Assembly (NCBI RefSeq): GCF_030551255.1
Contig: NZ_CP130630.1
Coordinates: forward strand, 9,051,001-9,115,000
Reading direction: 5' to 3'
Source: Streptomyces sp. NL15-2K
GTDB taxonomy: Bacteria > Actinomycetota > Actinomycetes > Streptomycetales > Streptomycetaceae
DNA: 64,000 nt
Made by a program: the position numbers and the translations under genes. The notes beneath the pieces are model-generated. The model was not told where the DNA came from and did not search any database. It worked only from the letters and a program-made list of their open reading frames with translations. Positions 50,830-60,246 of this stretch are shown piece by piece (within the stretch, counting starts at the first letter, position 1; each line of letters opens with the position of its first letter).

Positions 50830-51846
50830 TCACTCGTAGGTGATGGTGCCGTCCTCGTCCATCGACGGATGGATCTTCATGGGCCCGTACTCGTCCCCGT
50901 CCGAGGGACGCGGCGTCTCCGGTCCGTCCGGTCCCGTACGCAGCAGGCGGCCGACGCGGCAGATCCGGAAGGCGCGTCCCTCGAAGCGGAAGTCGTCGGC
51001 GCGTTCGAGCGCCCGGTACTCCTCGGCCGCCTTCGCGTACCGGGCCTTCTTCTCGTCGTCGAACTGGTACAGCAGGGCCCACACCTCGGACAGGCCGCTG
51101 TAGAGCAGGCGCCGGGCGTCGTGCGGGGTGGACATGAGGACGCCGCGTGGCTGCCAGCCGTGTCCGTCGCGCTCGCCCACGCCGAATCCGGTGGGCAGCA
51201 GGACGATGTCGGGATGGGTCGCGACCGCCCGCTTGGAGTCCGCGCGGACGTCGGAGGGGAAGCGGAAGCCCGTGTACGCGAAGTCCCGCAGCCCCAGTTT
51301 CAGCGCGCCCGCCGCCGGGCCGTCCACGCGGTCCGGGTCGAGCACGAAATCGACGTCGGGCGACGGAGTGTCACGCGCCTGCCGGTCCCACGATCGCTCC
51401 ACCGGCTCCGCATCGGTGGGCCGGGGCGGCTCCAGCCCGTCGTCCCCGACCCGGGCGAACTCGTCCCCGCGCACGATCCGGTAGCGCACCCCGCACGCCT
51501 CGACCTCGTTCACCGGCTCCCGCTCCAGCACCGCCACGGCCGCCAGCAGTTCCCGCCGTACGGCCGGGTCGTCGGTGTCGTCCTTCGCGGTGAACCACAG
51601 ATACGAGTTCAGCCCGTCCCGGGCCATCTGCGGCATCCCGTCCACCACGGGCTTCACCAGCCGCCACTGCGGCCCGACCGCCGGATCCTGCCGGGCGACC
51701 CCGAACACCGGCCCGCGCAGAGCGAGGTGGGGGTAACGCCGGGTGGCCTCCAACGCGTCGGCCTCCCGCACCCACGCGGCGGGGTCGTCGCGCTGGATCA
51801 ACTCCTCGTGCAGCGCCTGGATCTGTTGCTGCCAGTCATCACTCAT
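50830..51846 (-). CDS. DUF5954-like protein
   Basis: 338 residues. The pattern RRYPHLALRGPVFGVARQD, YRIVRGDEFARVGDDGLEPPRPTD and at the end RALERADDFRFEGRAFRICRVGRLLRTGPDGPETPRPSD (quoted in part) matches the DUF5954 family, common in Streptomyces and of unknown function. The sequence is internally repetitive: the 'GPDG.E.PRPSD' phrase occurs twice, suggesting two homologous halves. No membrane segment. Confidence 0.75.
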   Translation of the reverse strand: MSDDWQQQIQALHEELIQRDDPAAWVREADALEATRRYPHLALRGPVFGVARQDPAVGPQWRLVKPVVDGMPQMARDGLNSYLWFTAKDDTDDPAVRRELLAAVAVLEREPVNEVEACGVRYRIVRGDEFARVGDDGLEPPRPTDAEPVERSWDRQARDTPSPDVDFVLDPDRVDGPAAGALKLGLRDFAYTGFRFPSDVRADSKRAVATHPDIVLLPTGFGVGERDGHGWQPRGVLMSTPHDARRLLYSGLSEVWALLYQFDDEKKARYAKAAEEYRALERADDFRFEGRAFRICRVGRLLRTGPDGPETPRPSDGDEYGPMKIHPSMDEDGTITYE

Positions 51847-51892
51847 GCACGCATTGTTGCGGGGTGCGTGCGCCGACGAGGGCCGAACCGAC

Positions 51893-52084
51893 TCAACAAC
51901 CGGGGTTGTTGGGTAGCTTCAGGAAGGCGGTCCAGGTGGCCGGGGTGACGGTGAGGTGCGGTGCGGTGGGGGTTTTGGAGTCGCGGATGTGGATGGTGGT
52001 GGGCTGGAGGGCGACCTCGACGCAGGCGCCGCCCTCGCCGCTGCTGTAGCTGGACTTGAACCATTCAAGTGCGGTGCCGCTCAT
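51893..52084 (-). CDS. DUF397 small protein
   Basis: 63 residues beginning SGTALEWFKSSYSSGEGGACVEV, the diagnostic DUF397 block, and ending with TPATWTAFL. DUF397 proteins pair with XRE/DUF5753 regulators and an anti-sigma-like ATPase in Streptomyces (whiJ/abaA-type triads), where the small protein is thought to release or modulate the regulator. The ATG overlaps the regulator's stop (ATGA). Confidence 0.93.
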   Translation of the reverse strand: MSGTALEWFKSSYSSGEGGACVEVALQPTTIHIRDSKTPTAPHLTVTPATWTAFLKLPNNPGC

Positions 52085-52906
52085 TGCTCTCCCAGAAGAC
52101 GGTCCAACAAGTCCCTCGTGTCCTCGGTGTTGAGGGCCTGCGTCCGCAGCATCGCATATTTCTGGGTCAGGATCCCCACCTCGTCAGGATCGGCGATCAA
52201 GGTGCTGCCGCGCTGGGTCTCGCTGTACGCCAGCCGCTGGTGTTCCGGGGTTTCCAGCAGGATGAACGGCCCTTCGAGCCCAGCGTGAGAGGTGCGGCCC
52301 AGTGGCAGGATCTGAAGCGCGAGACCGGGCAGTTCGGTGTACTCCCGAAGGTGCCGCAGCTGCTCGACGTACACGTCCTTCCCGCCCAGGTGGTCTCGCA
52401 GAGCTGCCTCCCAGACCACGAAGCTCATCATCGGGGGCACCTTGCGGTGCAGGATCTCCCGGCGCTCGACACGTGCCGCCACGAACTGCTCGATCTCGTC
52501 CTCGTCGAAGACCGGCACACGATTACGGAAGACCGCCCGTGCGTACCTCTCCGTCTGGAGCAGACCGGGGACCAGCAGGCTCTCGTACCACGAGATCGCG
52601 ATCGCTTCCCGTTCCCGATCCAGGTACTCCTCCGCCCACAGCGGAATGAGATCCACCTCCGGCATCCTGCTCAACGCGGTCGCCAACGCCCCCTTCGTCC
52701 CGAGGAGTTCGTCCAGCTGCTCCGACGAGATCCAACTTGAGCGGCCGTCTGCCCTGCTCGATGGAGGCGATCTGCTGCTCGCCCACCACGAACTGCTCAC
52801 CCAGTGACTTCTGTGTATATCCGGCGGCCTCCCGGAAGAGGGCGAGCAGTGCGCCCACCATCTTCATCGCCGAGGCGTTCCTCCGTGATCGTCGAGTCGT
52901 GCTCAT
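52081..52906 (-). pseudogene. XRE/DUF5753 (WhiJ-like, Scr1-type) regulator, interrupted by a +1 frameshift
   Basis: The N-terminal helix-turn-helix (AGYTQKSLGEQFVVGEQQIASIEQGRRPLKLDLV) and the C-terminal DUF5753 domain (EQLDELLGTKGALATALSRM to LDRLLGEQ), both quoted in part, lie in different frames. They join perfectly if one G of the GG at 52722-52723 (coding strand GTCGGAGCAG) is removed, restoring ...KLDLVEQLDELLG... Either a real mutation or a sequencing error. Such regulators bind a DUF397 partner, encoded directly downstream. If the mutation is real, the triad is broken. Confidence 0.8.
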
Positions 52907-52991
52907 GCGGTCCAACTCCCCACCCGCGCGCGTACGTTCACCGTCGCGCACCCGTACAGACCAGCTGTACGGGTGCGCACACTGTCACATC

Positions 52992-53441
52992 ATGGCCACG
53001 GAGTGTGACTCTCGCCACGTGAACATCGAAACTCAACCCCCGTCCCCACGCGAGCGCTTCTACCGTCGCGAGCGTCAGTCCGTCCCGGCCGCCCGCGCGT
53101 TCACGCGCGACGCCCTCGCCGACTGGGGCGCGTGGGAACGGGCGTACGACATCGTGCTGTGCGTCAGTGAACTCGCGACCAACGCCCTCGTGCACGGCGT
53201 TCCGCCGGGCCGCGGCTTCCTGCTGCGGCTGCTGCCGATGCCGTACGACGCCGGGGTCCGCGTCGAGGTGCACGACAGTGGCGGTGGCGTACCGGCCGTA
53301 CCGCTGTCGCAGCAGGTGCGGGAACCGGACGAGGGTGGACGCGGGCTCTTGTTGGTGTCGGAGCTGGCGGACAAGTGGGGGGTGGGGGAGCGGGCCCCGG
53401 GGAAGATCGTGTGGTGCGAGTTCAGCGCCGGTTGCCGGTGA
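52992..53441 (+). CDS. ATP-binding anti-sigma-regulatory-like protein (HATPase_c_2)
   Basis: 149 residues from the ATG at 52992; a GTG at 53019 (NIETQPPSPRERFYRRER) is an equally good start. GHKL ATPase motifs: N-box VLCVSELATNALVHGV, G1 EVHDSGGGVPAVP and G2 DEGGRGLLLVSELADKWGV. These stand-alone proteins accompany XRE/DUF397 pairs in Streptomyces and may act as serine kinases or anti-sigma factors. It is divergent from the frameshifted regulator gene. Confidence 0.87.
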   Translation: MATECDSRHVNIETQPPSPRERFYRRERQSVPAARAFTRDALADWGAWERAYDIVLCVSELATNALVHGVPPGRGFLLRLLPMPYDAGVRVEVHDSGGGVPAVPLSQQVREPDEGGRGLLLVSELADKWGVGERAPGKIVWCEFSAGCR

Positions 53442-53471
53442 AGGGCGCCGGACGTGCCCCTGCACGTGACT

Positions 53472-53969
53472 CTACGTGGCGGAGCCCGCCGCGGCCCCCG
53501 TCCTGAGGTCGGCGCCCCAGCGCTCGACCTCGGCGGCGAGGTCGAGCGGTCGGGGCGCCATGTCCTCGGTGGTCGGCCATCCCTCGCGCGGCACCCGCCA
53601 CAAAACCTCGAACTCGTTGCCGTCGGGGTCCTTGGCGTAGAGGGACTTCGACATCCGGTGGTCGGACGCGCCGACCAGCGCCCCGTGCTCGGTGAGCCGT
53701 CGCGCCGTCTCGGCGAGCTCGCCGAGCGTGCCGACCTCCCAGGCGAGGTGGTAGAGCCCCACCCCGCCCCGCTGCGGTCCCGGCGCCTGCGCGCCGAGCG
53801 CGAAGAGTCCCAGATCGTGGTCGTTGTCGCTGTCCGGGGCCCGCAGGAAGGCGGCCCGGCCGGGCATCAGGTGGGCTGTTTCAAAACCGAGTACGTCGGT
53901 GTAGAAGCCGACGGCACGGTCGACGTCCCGGATGTAGAGAACCGCGTGGTTGAGTCGACGTACGGACAT
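53472..53969 (-). CDS. VOC-family (extradiol dioxygenase-like) protein
   Basis: 165 residues from the ATG at 53969 (GGGAAG upstream). LNHAVLYIRDVDRAVGFYTDVLGF at the N-terminus with its metal His, VGLYHLAWEV with the second His and KDPDGNEFEVLW with the Glu give a complete 2-His-1-Glu set as in extradiol-type VOC enzymes. It lies 25 bp downstream of the DoxX gene in the same direction and may form an operon with it. Substrate unknown. Confidence 0.85.
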   Translation of the reverse strand: MSVRRLNHAVLYIRDVDRAVGFYTDVLGFETAHLMPGRAAFLRAPDSDNDHDLGLFALGAQAPGPQRGGVGLYHLAWEVGTLGELAETARRLTEHGALVGASDHRMSKSLYAKDPDGNEFEVLWRVPREGWPTTEDMAPRPLDLAAEVERWGADLRTGAAAGSAT

Positions 53970-53994
53970 GATGGGCTTCCCGTCACCTGTTGTG

Positions 53995-54558
53995 CTAGTT
54001 GCGGACGAGCAGGACGACACTGGCCGTCAGGCCACCGAGTACCACCGCGGCGACTCCGTACGCGAGCCGGTGGGCGCGCAGGACGGGCAGGAAGCGGTCG
54101 GCGGCGATGCGGCCGGGCCCGGTCAGCGCCAGCCCGGCGGCGGCGGCCGCCACGAGGACGTCGAGCTCCACGCCTCCGTCCTGGTCCATCATGAAGAAGC
54201 CGCCGCCCCAGTTCACGGCCATCGCGTTGAGCATCGTGCCGAAAACGGCGGCGCCGGCCAGCGGGGTGAGCAGGCCGAGGGCGAGGCCCAGCCCGCCCAG
54301 GGTCTCGGAGAGCCCGGCGACGAGCGCCATGGTCTTGCCGGACGGGTAGCCGCTCAGCTCGAAGAACTGGCCCGTGCCTTCGAGGCCGCCGCCCCCGAAC
54401 CAGCCGAACAGCTTCTGCGTGCCGTGTCCGACCAGGAGGAAGCCCAGCGCGAGGCGCAGGATCAGCAGTCCCGCGTCGTAGGCGTGCAGGGGGGCGTGCT
54501 TCGCGGCGGTGGGGGAGAGGCCGGCGGTGGATGGGCGGGTGTCGAGTGTGGGGGTCAC
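53995..54558 (-). CDS. DoxX-family membrane protein
   Basis: 187 residues from the GTG at 54558 (AAAGG about 11 nt upstream; start not certain). Four membrane helices: GLLILRLALGFLLVGHGTQKLFGWFGGGG is the DoxX signature (quoted in part), then ETLGGLGLALGLLTPLAG, a loop with NWGGGFFMMDQDGGVEL and a final helix. DoxX proteins are linked to thiol/redox balance and to small-molecule oxidation. A VOC oxygenase-like gene follows, a frequent pairing. Confidence 0.87.
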   Translation of the reverse strand: MTPTLDTRPSTAGLSPTAAKHAPLHAYDAGLLILRLALGFLLVGHGTQKLFGWFGGGGLEGTGQFFELSGYPSGKTMALVAGLSETLGGLGLALGLLTPLAGAAVFGTMLNAMAVNWGGGFFMMDQDGGVELDVLVAAAAAGLALTGPGRIAADRFLPVLRAHRLAYGVAAVVLGGLTASVVLLVRN

Positions 54559-54699
54559 CGGGGCGGAACCTTTCTGAGGGGTCTTCCGAAGCTCTGGTTG
54601 AAACTTCAAGCGTTACCTCATGACTGTAGCTGATGCTTAAAACTTAAAGCAACAGGACTGGCCGACGCCGGCTCCGTCCCACCCCGTCCCACCACCGAC

Positions 54700-55578
54700 A
54701 TGCACGCCCGCCGGCCACTGCCGCAGGACAGCGACCTCGGCCGGGCGATCGCCGTCCTCGCCCGCGCCCAGCAGGACACTCTGTGGAACCGGCAGCAGAT
54801 CGCCAATCAACTCCGCGCCCTTCTGCGCGAGTACTACCCCGTTGCCTTGGAAGCCTTCGCCACCTGGACCAACGGCCTGTGCCGCCCCGAAGCCCGCGAA
54901 CTGCTCAGGGCCGTACCGACTCCCTCTCGGTCGCGCGGCTGACGCGCACCCAGCTCAAGGCCGCTTGCAAACGTGCCGGCCGCAAGCGGGGCATCCGAGG
55001 CCGACCGCGTCCGCGACGTCTTCCGCGCCGAGTGGGCCCACCAGCCGCCGTTGGTCGAAGAGGCGCTCGGCAAGCAGATGCTCGCCCTTCTCATCCAGTT
55101 GGAAACCGCCTGCACCGCAGCCGACGACCTCGCCGGGGCGGTGGAAGAGGCGTTCCCTCAGCACCCGGACGCCGAGATCCTGCTGAGCTTCCCCGGACTC
55201 GGCATCCAGCTCGCCGCCCGGATCCTGGCTGAGATCGGGGACGACCGCACCCGCTTCGCCGACGCCCGCGGCCTGAAGGCATACGCAGGCTCCTCGCCCA
55301 TCACCAGGGCTTCCGGCAAGAAGTCGGCCATCACACGGCGGTGGGTGAAGAACGACCGGCTCAACCACGCTGGCTACATCTGGGCCTTCGCCTCACTCCG
55401 AGCATCCGCCGGAGCCAACGCCCACTACCGGCGACGACGCCAGCGCGGCGACTGGCACGCCGCAGCCCAGCGCAACCTCTTCAACCGCATGATTGGCCAG
55501 CTCTACCATTGCCTAGAGCACCGCAAGCTGTTCGAGGAACAGACCGCGTTCCCCACCGAACTCGCCGCCGGGGCTTGA
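54700..55578 (+). pseudogene. IS110-family transposase remnant, 5'-truncated with two frameshifts
   Basis: Only the C-terminal two-thirds is present. LGRAIAVLARAQQDTLWNRQQIANQLRALLREYYP (from 54724, quoted in part) is followed in another frame by RLTRTQLKAACKRAGRKRGI (about 54930-54990), then back in the first frame by EADRVRDVFRAEW and the transposase_20 domain FPGLGIQLAARILAEIGDD, AYAGSSPITRASGKK. The catalytic DEDD domain is missing, so it is inactive. It marks the left edge of the mosaic region. Confidence 0.85.
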
Positions 55579-55665
55579 CGCGTTGACATCGTGAGGTGTC
55601 TGCCTTCATGCCAGCCAGCGCCGATCACTCGATCGAGACTCCCGTTCGACGCACAGCCCTCAAGA

Positions 55666-55752
55666 TCGGAACGACAACAGCCACTCACCCAGCCGCAGCT
55701 CACCCAGGTCTGGGCCGACCGCGGCTACGCCGGCGAACTCGGGCCGACTATC
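55666..55752 (+). pseudogene. Short IS5-type (DDE) transposase remnant
   Basis: In one frame LTQPQLTQVWADRGYAGEL resembles the DGGY-type DDE block of IS5-family transposases of Streptomyces. Flanking sequence is degraded and no complete domain or terminal repeat is seen. It sits between the IS110 remnant and the ligase gene. Confidence 0.5.
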
Positions 55753-55834
55753 GGTCCATCGCCAAGCCACGTGTGGAGCCCGTATCGCTGGTTTGAGATG
55801 CGTAGTGCCTGCCCCTTTTGGAAGAACCAGGTCT

Positions 55835-56929
55835 TCACCCGGCAGGCACCGTATCTTTGATGAGTCGGTCCACAACGCATTCCAAGCGACCCGCAGAGGC
55901 GAATGCTCTACATTGTCGTTGTGCCGACGTCCCTTGACGTCTGATCTTCTCGGTAAGCTGCCGAACAGTATCCCAATCGCCGAGGTCACGCAAAGCGATC
56001 TCCAGGTATTCCAGAAGCCTGCGCAGGAGTACATCGGCCGGCATGAGTTCACCTGTTCTAACATCAATGAGAGCATCGTTCAATCCGCTGCGTGCAGACT
56101 TCCAGGTTGCGGCGCGAAGCAATTCAGGTCGGGCTGGCATGTGCGGCAAACCATTTTCAATTTCACGCATGCACGTGAGGACGAGGGCTCTGCACAAGCC
56201 GGCCTGCAGCACGGTGTCACCCGGATCTGTGCAGGCGTCGGCAATACGAAATTCCAGGGTGTTGAACTTAATTCCGAGTCGGACATCCCAATACACGTGT
56301 CCCTCATCGAGAATTGCGCCTGATTTGATCAGTGTTTGGATGGTATCGACATATTGCGTATGCGAGTTGTGAACCGGAGGGGGGCCTGCTACAGGGAATC
56401 CTCCCCACAGGAGACTCCGATAACTTTGATATCCCGTACTGAAGCCTTCATAAAATGGAGAGCTGGCCGAAATGGCGAGGAGGGAGGGGAGCCAGTCGAG
56501 CACCCGATTGAGTACTTGGACTGCTAGATCTCGATCCTTGATACCGATATGAACATGACAGCCGCAGGTGAGTCGCCGGTGGACGACGTCATGATAGTGC
56601 TGGGAGATTTCCTCGTACCTGACCTTTTTAGTCGTCCTGGCGATCCGCCAGTCAGCTGTGGGCAGGGTTCCAGCTGAAACTACGGACAAGCCACCTTCGG
56701 AAGCAGCACGTGCGAGGGTCTTCCGGAGATCCTGCACTTCTGTACGCACCTGGCTCAGATCTTCACACACGCCAGTTCGCGATTCGACCACGGCTTCTTG
56801 AAATTCGCGATCAAATCCCCGAATATCCCCACCTTCGAGCTCCTCGAAATTGGGAATCCCCTGTAGTGCTAGATCTCGAGTTCTTGGATCTACAACGAAA
56901 AACTCTTCTTCAACCCCAATTGTCAGCAT
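55835..56929 (-). CDS. YbdK-type carboxylate-amine (glutamate-cysteine ligase-like) ligase
   Basis: 364 residues. The family signature LTIGVEEEFFVVDPRTRDLA opens the protein, then VVESRTGVCEDLSQVRTE, the catalytic loop RLTCGCHVHIGIKDRDLAV (near 119-137) and KFNTLEFRIADACTDPGDTVLQAGLCRALVL (quoted in part). YbdK enzymes use ATP to join a carboxylate (often glutamate) to an amine. The gene has markedly lower GC (about half) and more A/T-ending codons than its surroundings, so it was probably acquired. It is divergent from a 2-oxoglutarate-dependent hydroxylase of the same composition; the two probably form one small pathway. Confidence 0.88.
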   Translation of the reverse strand: MLTIGVEEEFFVVDPRTRDLALQGIPNFEELEGGDIRGFDREFQEAVVESRTGVCEDLSQVRTEVQDLRKTLARAASEGGLSVVSAGTLPTADWRIARTTKKVRYEEISQHYHDVVHRRLTCGCHVHIGIKDRDLAVQVLNRVLDWLPSLLAISASSPFYEGFSTGYQSYRSLLWGGFPVAGPPPVHNSHTQYVDTIQTLIKSGAILDEGHVYWDVRLGIKFNTLEFRIADACTDPGDTVLQAGLCRALVLTCMREIENGLPHMPARPELLRAATWKSARSGLNDALIDVRTGELMPADVLLRRLLEYLEIALRDLGDWDTVRQLTEKIRRQGTSAQRQCRAFASAGRLECVVDRLIKDTVPAG

Positions 56930-57270
56930 GGTTCCTACTCTACACCGCGGCCACCTGCAGCCACACCGGTGTGTCTAGTTTCATTTAGTGATCAGACGTC
57001 TTGGTGAAACACTTGGGGATGGGTGAGCGTCCTATGGTTTCCGGGTTTGTCTTAATGATATTAAGTTCCCATTGTGGCGGCTGAGGTGGCAAGCAGCAAG
57101 TGCCGCACAATCGGTGCAAGTTCTCTTTTCGTGTGGTAGTCTCCGCACCTACCTCTATTGCGGAATTTAGTCCACCGAAAGGGTTAATTCTCCGTCGGTC
57201 GAGATTGCCTGGCACCGAGGGGTGGAATGGTCCGCTTGCAGGAAAAGTCGACAGGCAACGGAGGGCTGGC
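56930..57270. other. 341-bp low-GC divergent promoter region
   Basis: Separates the ligase and hydroxylase genes. It has the lowest GC seen in the window, with runs such as TTAATGATATTAAG (57053-57066, imperfect palindrome) and no Streptomyces-like coding frame. It probably holds both promoters; I cannot place them with confidence. Confidence 0.4.
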
Positions 57271-58029
57271 GTGAGCGTGTATCCATTCGAAGATTGCCGG
57301 ATCGACGAGTTGTGCTACTTGATGGCACAGCAAAACTTCGCCCACCTGCCGTCCGTCAAAGTGCGTGAGTTGTTGCTGCAACGAAACCCCCAAGCTCTAA
57401 GTGATTTTTCTGATTTCCAAGACAGCTGGTCCCGCCTCACCCATGACGGATATATGGCGGACGGAGGCACCTACCGTAAGCGGCGATACGCCACACTCAG
57501 TGTGGCGCCATCAGAGCTAAATCTCAAGATGGAACCACACCAGCCGCACTACCAAAGCACTTCATACAATCACCTAAATGGGGGAATTGAGCGATGGTTT
57601 GATCCAGCAGAAGAGTCTGTCATGCAGGGCCAAACCATGTCGTCTCTTCTGAAGTTCGGATGCGAGATTTTCAGTCGACTTTCACCCTATTCTGCCTGGC
57701 ACGTGGAAGTGCACCAGTTTCGCATCGAAGCAGGAAGTGACACGAAGGGACTCCCCACGCCCGAGGGTACGCATCGCGATGGCGTTAGTTTCGTGATGAT
57801 GATGCTGGTACACCGTGAGAACGCGCAGGGGGGACAGACCATCATCTCGGATCCGGAAGGAAACTCCATCCGCGAGTCCACGCTTGAAGAACCCCTGGAG
57901 ATGTTGCTCGTCAATGACGAGCGTGTCCGCCATGCCGTCACACCAGTCGGGCCATTGGACAAGACCAGGCCCGCCACACGCGACGTGCTCGTAGCCACGT
58001 ACCGCTACAAGCTCGCCGCGGAAATGTGA
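57271..58029 (+). CDS. 2-oxoglutarate/Fe(II)-dependent amino-acid hydroxylase (2OG-Fe dioxygenase family)
   Basis: 252 residues from the GTG at 57271 with GGAGGG 6 nt upstream. The iron site is visible as THRDGVSFVMM (HxD near 170) and DERVRHAVTPV (distal His near 226), with the 2-oxoglutarate Arg in TYRYKL. It matches the PF10014 group that includes isoleucine 4-hydroxylase and BsmA, which hydroxylate free L-amino acids. Codon use is low-GC like the divergent ligase. Together they suggest production of a hydroxylated amino acid joined to another molecule; inference. Confidence 0.85.
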   Translation: MSVYPFEDCRIDELCYLMAQQNFAHLPSVKVRELLLQRNPQALSDFSDFQDSWSRLTHDGYMADGGTYRKRRYATLSVAPSELNLKMEPHQPHYQSTSYNHLNGGIERWFDPAEESVMQGQTMSSLLKFGCEIFSRLSPYSAWHVEVHQFRIEAGSDTKGLPTPEGTHRDGVSFVMMMLVHRENAQGGQTIISDPEGNSIRESTLEEPLEMLLVNDERVRHAVTPVGPLDKTRPATRDVLVATYRYKLAAEM

Positions 58030-58116
58030 GGGAAAGCAGAGCTCTTCGTCCGTGACGATGGGCCATGCATAAACAGCGCCTCGACATCAAGTGCATGATT
58101 ACCGGCGGCCACGCCC

Positions 58117-58395
58117 GTGCGGGCCAGCGCGCTCGAGTCATGCCACCGCGTACAACAAGAGACGGACGAGGCGTTCTCCACCTTCTACCGCGAAACCATC
58201 CGGCCTCTGGTGGGGTTCTTGGTAAATCAGGGCACCACCGTGCACCTCGCCGCGGATATTGCCCAAGACACCATGGCCGCCGCTTGTCTTGGCCTGGACG
58301 CTGGCCGGCTTCACTCCCACCGACATCGCCGACCACCTCGGCCTCACGGCCGAAGCGATACGCGCCAGTCTGAAAAACAGCCCGCCGCGCTACAG
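58117..58395 (+). pseudogene. RNA polymerase sigma factor remnant (regions 2 and 4 fused by deletion and frameshift)
   Basis: One frame has DEAFSTFYRETIRPLVGFLVNQG and AADIAQDTMAAA, a sigma-70 region 2 start (from about 58159). In another frame immediately after comes LVLAWTLAGFTPTDIADHLGLTAEAIRASLK (to about 58375), a region 4 helix-turn-helix, quoted in part. The intervening region 2-4 linker is missing. It is non-functional. Confidence 0.6.
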
Positions 58396-58399
58396 CCGC

Positions 58400-58780
58400 C
58401 CGAATCAAAGGACCTGTCGCTGTCTTGGTGGCAGGCCTCCCAGCAGGGGCAGCGTCGTGCTGGGCTTCCCATTCCGCGATGGCGTCCGGGCGGGATAGCA
58501 GGGACGTCGGCTCGGGTACTTCTTCGACGGACTCCTCCTCGGCGGAGGCGATCTTGCGACACTGGAGCGACCTGCGCGCACCCAAAGCATGGGCATACAC
58601 AGTGGCCTCCCGCGCTCTGGTCCTGTTCTCGGCTGTGCTTAGCTGACTAGGCGTCATTCCCCGGGCCAGGTCGGCCTGGCGGACCTTGCCGAACAGCTCG
58701 GCGCCGAACTCCTGCTTGGCGTGGCGATAGAGCCCCGAGGTCCGGTAACCCTGCAGGAATTCGTAGCTCGGCCGCACCAC
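58400..58780 (-). pseudogene. Possible remnant of an unknown gene
   Basis: A minus-strand frame from the ATG at 58780 begins VRPSYEFLQGYRTSGLYRHA and continues with Streptomyces-like codon use for about 120 residues before degenerating into Arg/Pro-rich shadow sequence opposite the sigma-factor remnant. Helical and charged; I do not recognise it. It could be an intact N-terminus of a truncated gene. Confidence 0.3.
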
Positions 58781-58976
58781 TCTGGCAAGGAGCAGGCAGC
58801 CTAGCCTCGATCGTTCATGAGTCCTCGTCGGTGTGCTGACGGGGACTCGGCGTTTGTGTGGTGCGGTCTTTTTGGGGCTGGGGCAGGGTGAGGGTCCGGC
58901 TCTCGCGTCGGATGGGCGCCGGGTTCCACTTCACCGGTGTCGTGGTGCGGGTCGTCGGGACGGTCGATGTGGCTGG

Positions 58977-60246
58977 TCAACCGGGGTTCGGCAGGGCGTG
59001 GAGCCTGAGGATCGCATGGCTGATGACGGCGGTCCAGGGCCATCGGGCGGGCAGGCGGAGCCAGCGGCGACGGCCGGTGTTCACGAGCTGCGCGGCAGCG
59101 GAGAACAGCCGCAGCCGGAGCTTCTTGGGTTCCCAGCGGCGGGCATCGCCGGTCAGCGCGAGCATCGGCATCCAGGCGAGGAGGTCAAGTGCCAGGGACA
59201 CGATCTCCAGCCAGATCCGGTTCTGTGCCGTGTCGTGCAGGGGCAGGTTGCGCAGGCCGGTTTCGCGGGCGTTTCGGATGCGGTCCTCGCAGCGGGCCCG
59301 CCTGCGGTGACGCAGTTCGAGGTCGGCGAGCTGGCCGCCTTTGGTGTTGGTGGCGAAGCAGGTCAGCCGCAGTCCGTCGAGGTCGGTGAAGCGCAACTGG
59401 GCGCCGGGGTGCGGGCGTTCCTTGCGGACGATCAGCCGCAGGCCCGTGGGCCAGGTGCTCAGGTCGGGCATGTCGGTGATCTCTGCGACCCAGGCTCCGG
59501 GCCGTTCGGTGCTGCCCGCGTCGTAGGCCGGCGTCCACGCCTTCTTCGGGATCTTCAGCACGGCCTGATGGATGGCGTCGGTGATGGCCATTCCAACGGA
59601 ATACGACAGCCATCGCCTGCGCCGGGAGAGCCAGTCGAGGAAGGCATGGGTGCCGTCGCCGGAGTCGGTACGGATCAGCGTCTGCCGTCCCCGCCGCAGA
59701 CGTTGGGGCAGCTGAGCCAGGGCGAGTTGGGCGGTTGCGATGTGGTCGGCGGCGGTGTTGGAGCCCGCGTTGCCGGGCCGCAGCAGAGCCGCCACCGGCT
59801 CCCCGGACCCGGCTGGGCCGTGATCGACGAACGCGACGAGCGGATGATGACCGAAGGTCTAGTTCCAGGTCGCGGTGGCGTCCTGCTTCTCGGAGTACGC
59901 GAGGACCAGCACCCCGTCGATGTCCACGATCACCTGGCCGGCGGCGGCTGGACTGCTTGCCCCGGCCAACTCCCAGACCTGCTGACGCACTTCGGAACGT
60001 GCGCCCCGGATCGCCGCAAGAGCTCTCGATCCGGACGCGGCGAGCGCGTCGACGAGGCGGGAGACGGCGTGGAGCAGGTGGTGCTCCATCGTGGTGACCG
60101 CGCCCGCGGACGGGTCGACCGAGTGCACCACGGGGTCGTGTCGGATCGGTGGCCACCGATCCGAACACCGCCGGCTCGGCCCGCAGCATGCCGACGTCGG
60201 CCAGGCAGTCGCCGCCGAGTGCGACGGCCAGCGCCACATCTCGCAT
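58977..60246 (-). pseudogene. IS1380-family transposase, degenerate (frameshift, insertion and in-frame stop)
   Basis: The N-terminal part RDVALAVALGGDCLADVGML (from 60243) is in one frame; SRLVDALAASGSRALAAIR to VIVDIDGVLVLAYSEKQDATATWN is in another and ends in a TAG at 59859-59861. The remaining part (from FGHHPLVAFVDHGPAGSGEP through AALLRPGNAGSNTAADHI to LPNPG) follows in the same frame as the second. Conserved IS1380 core motifs such as RTDSGDGTHAFLDWL are recognisable. A short extra stretch after 'VATDP' is absent from relatives. Not functional. Confidence 0.85.

Noticed and set aside
56935..57240. Possible tRNA or small RNA in the low-GC ligase-hydroxylase gap
   Set aside because: No cloverleaf, no T-loop GTTCGA consensus and no strong terminator hairpin found by eye.
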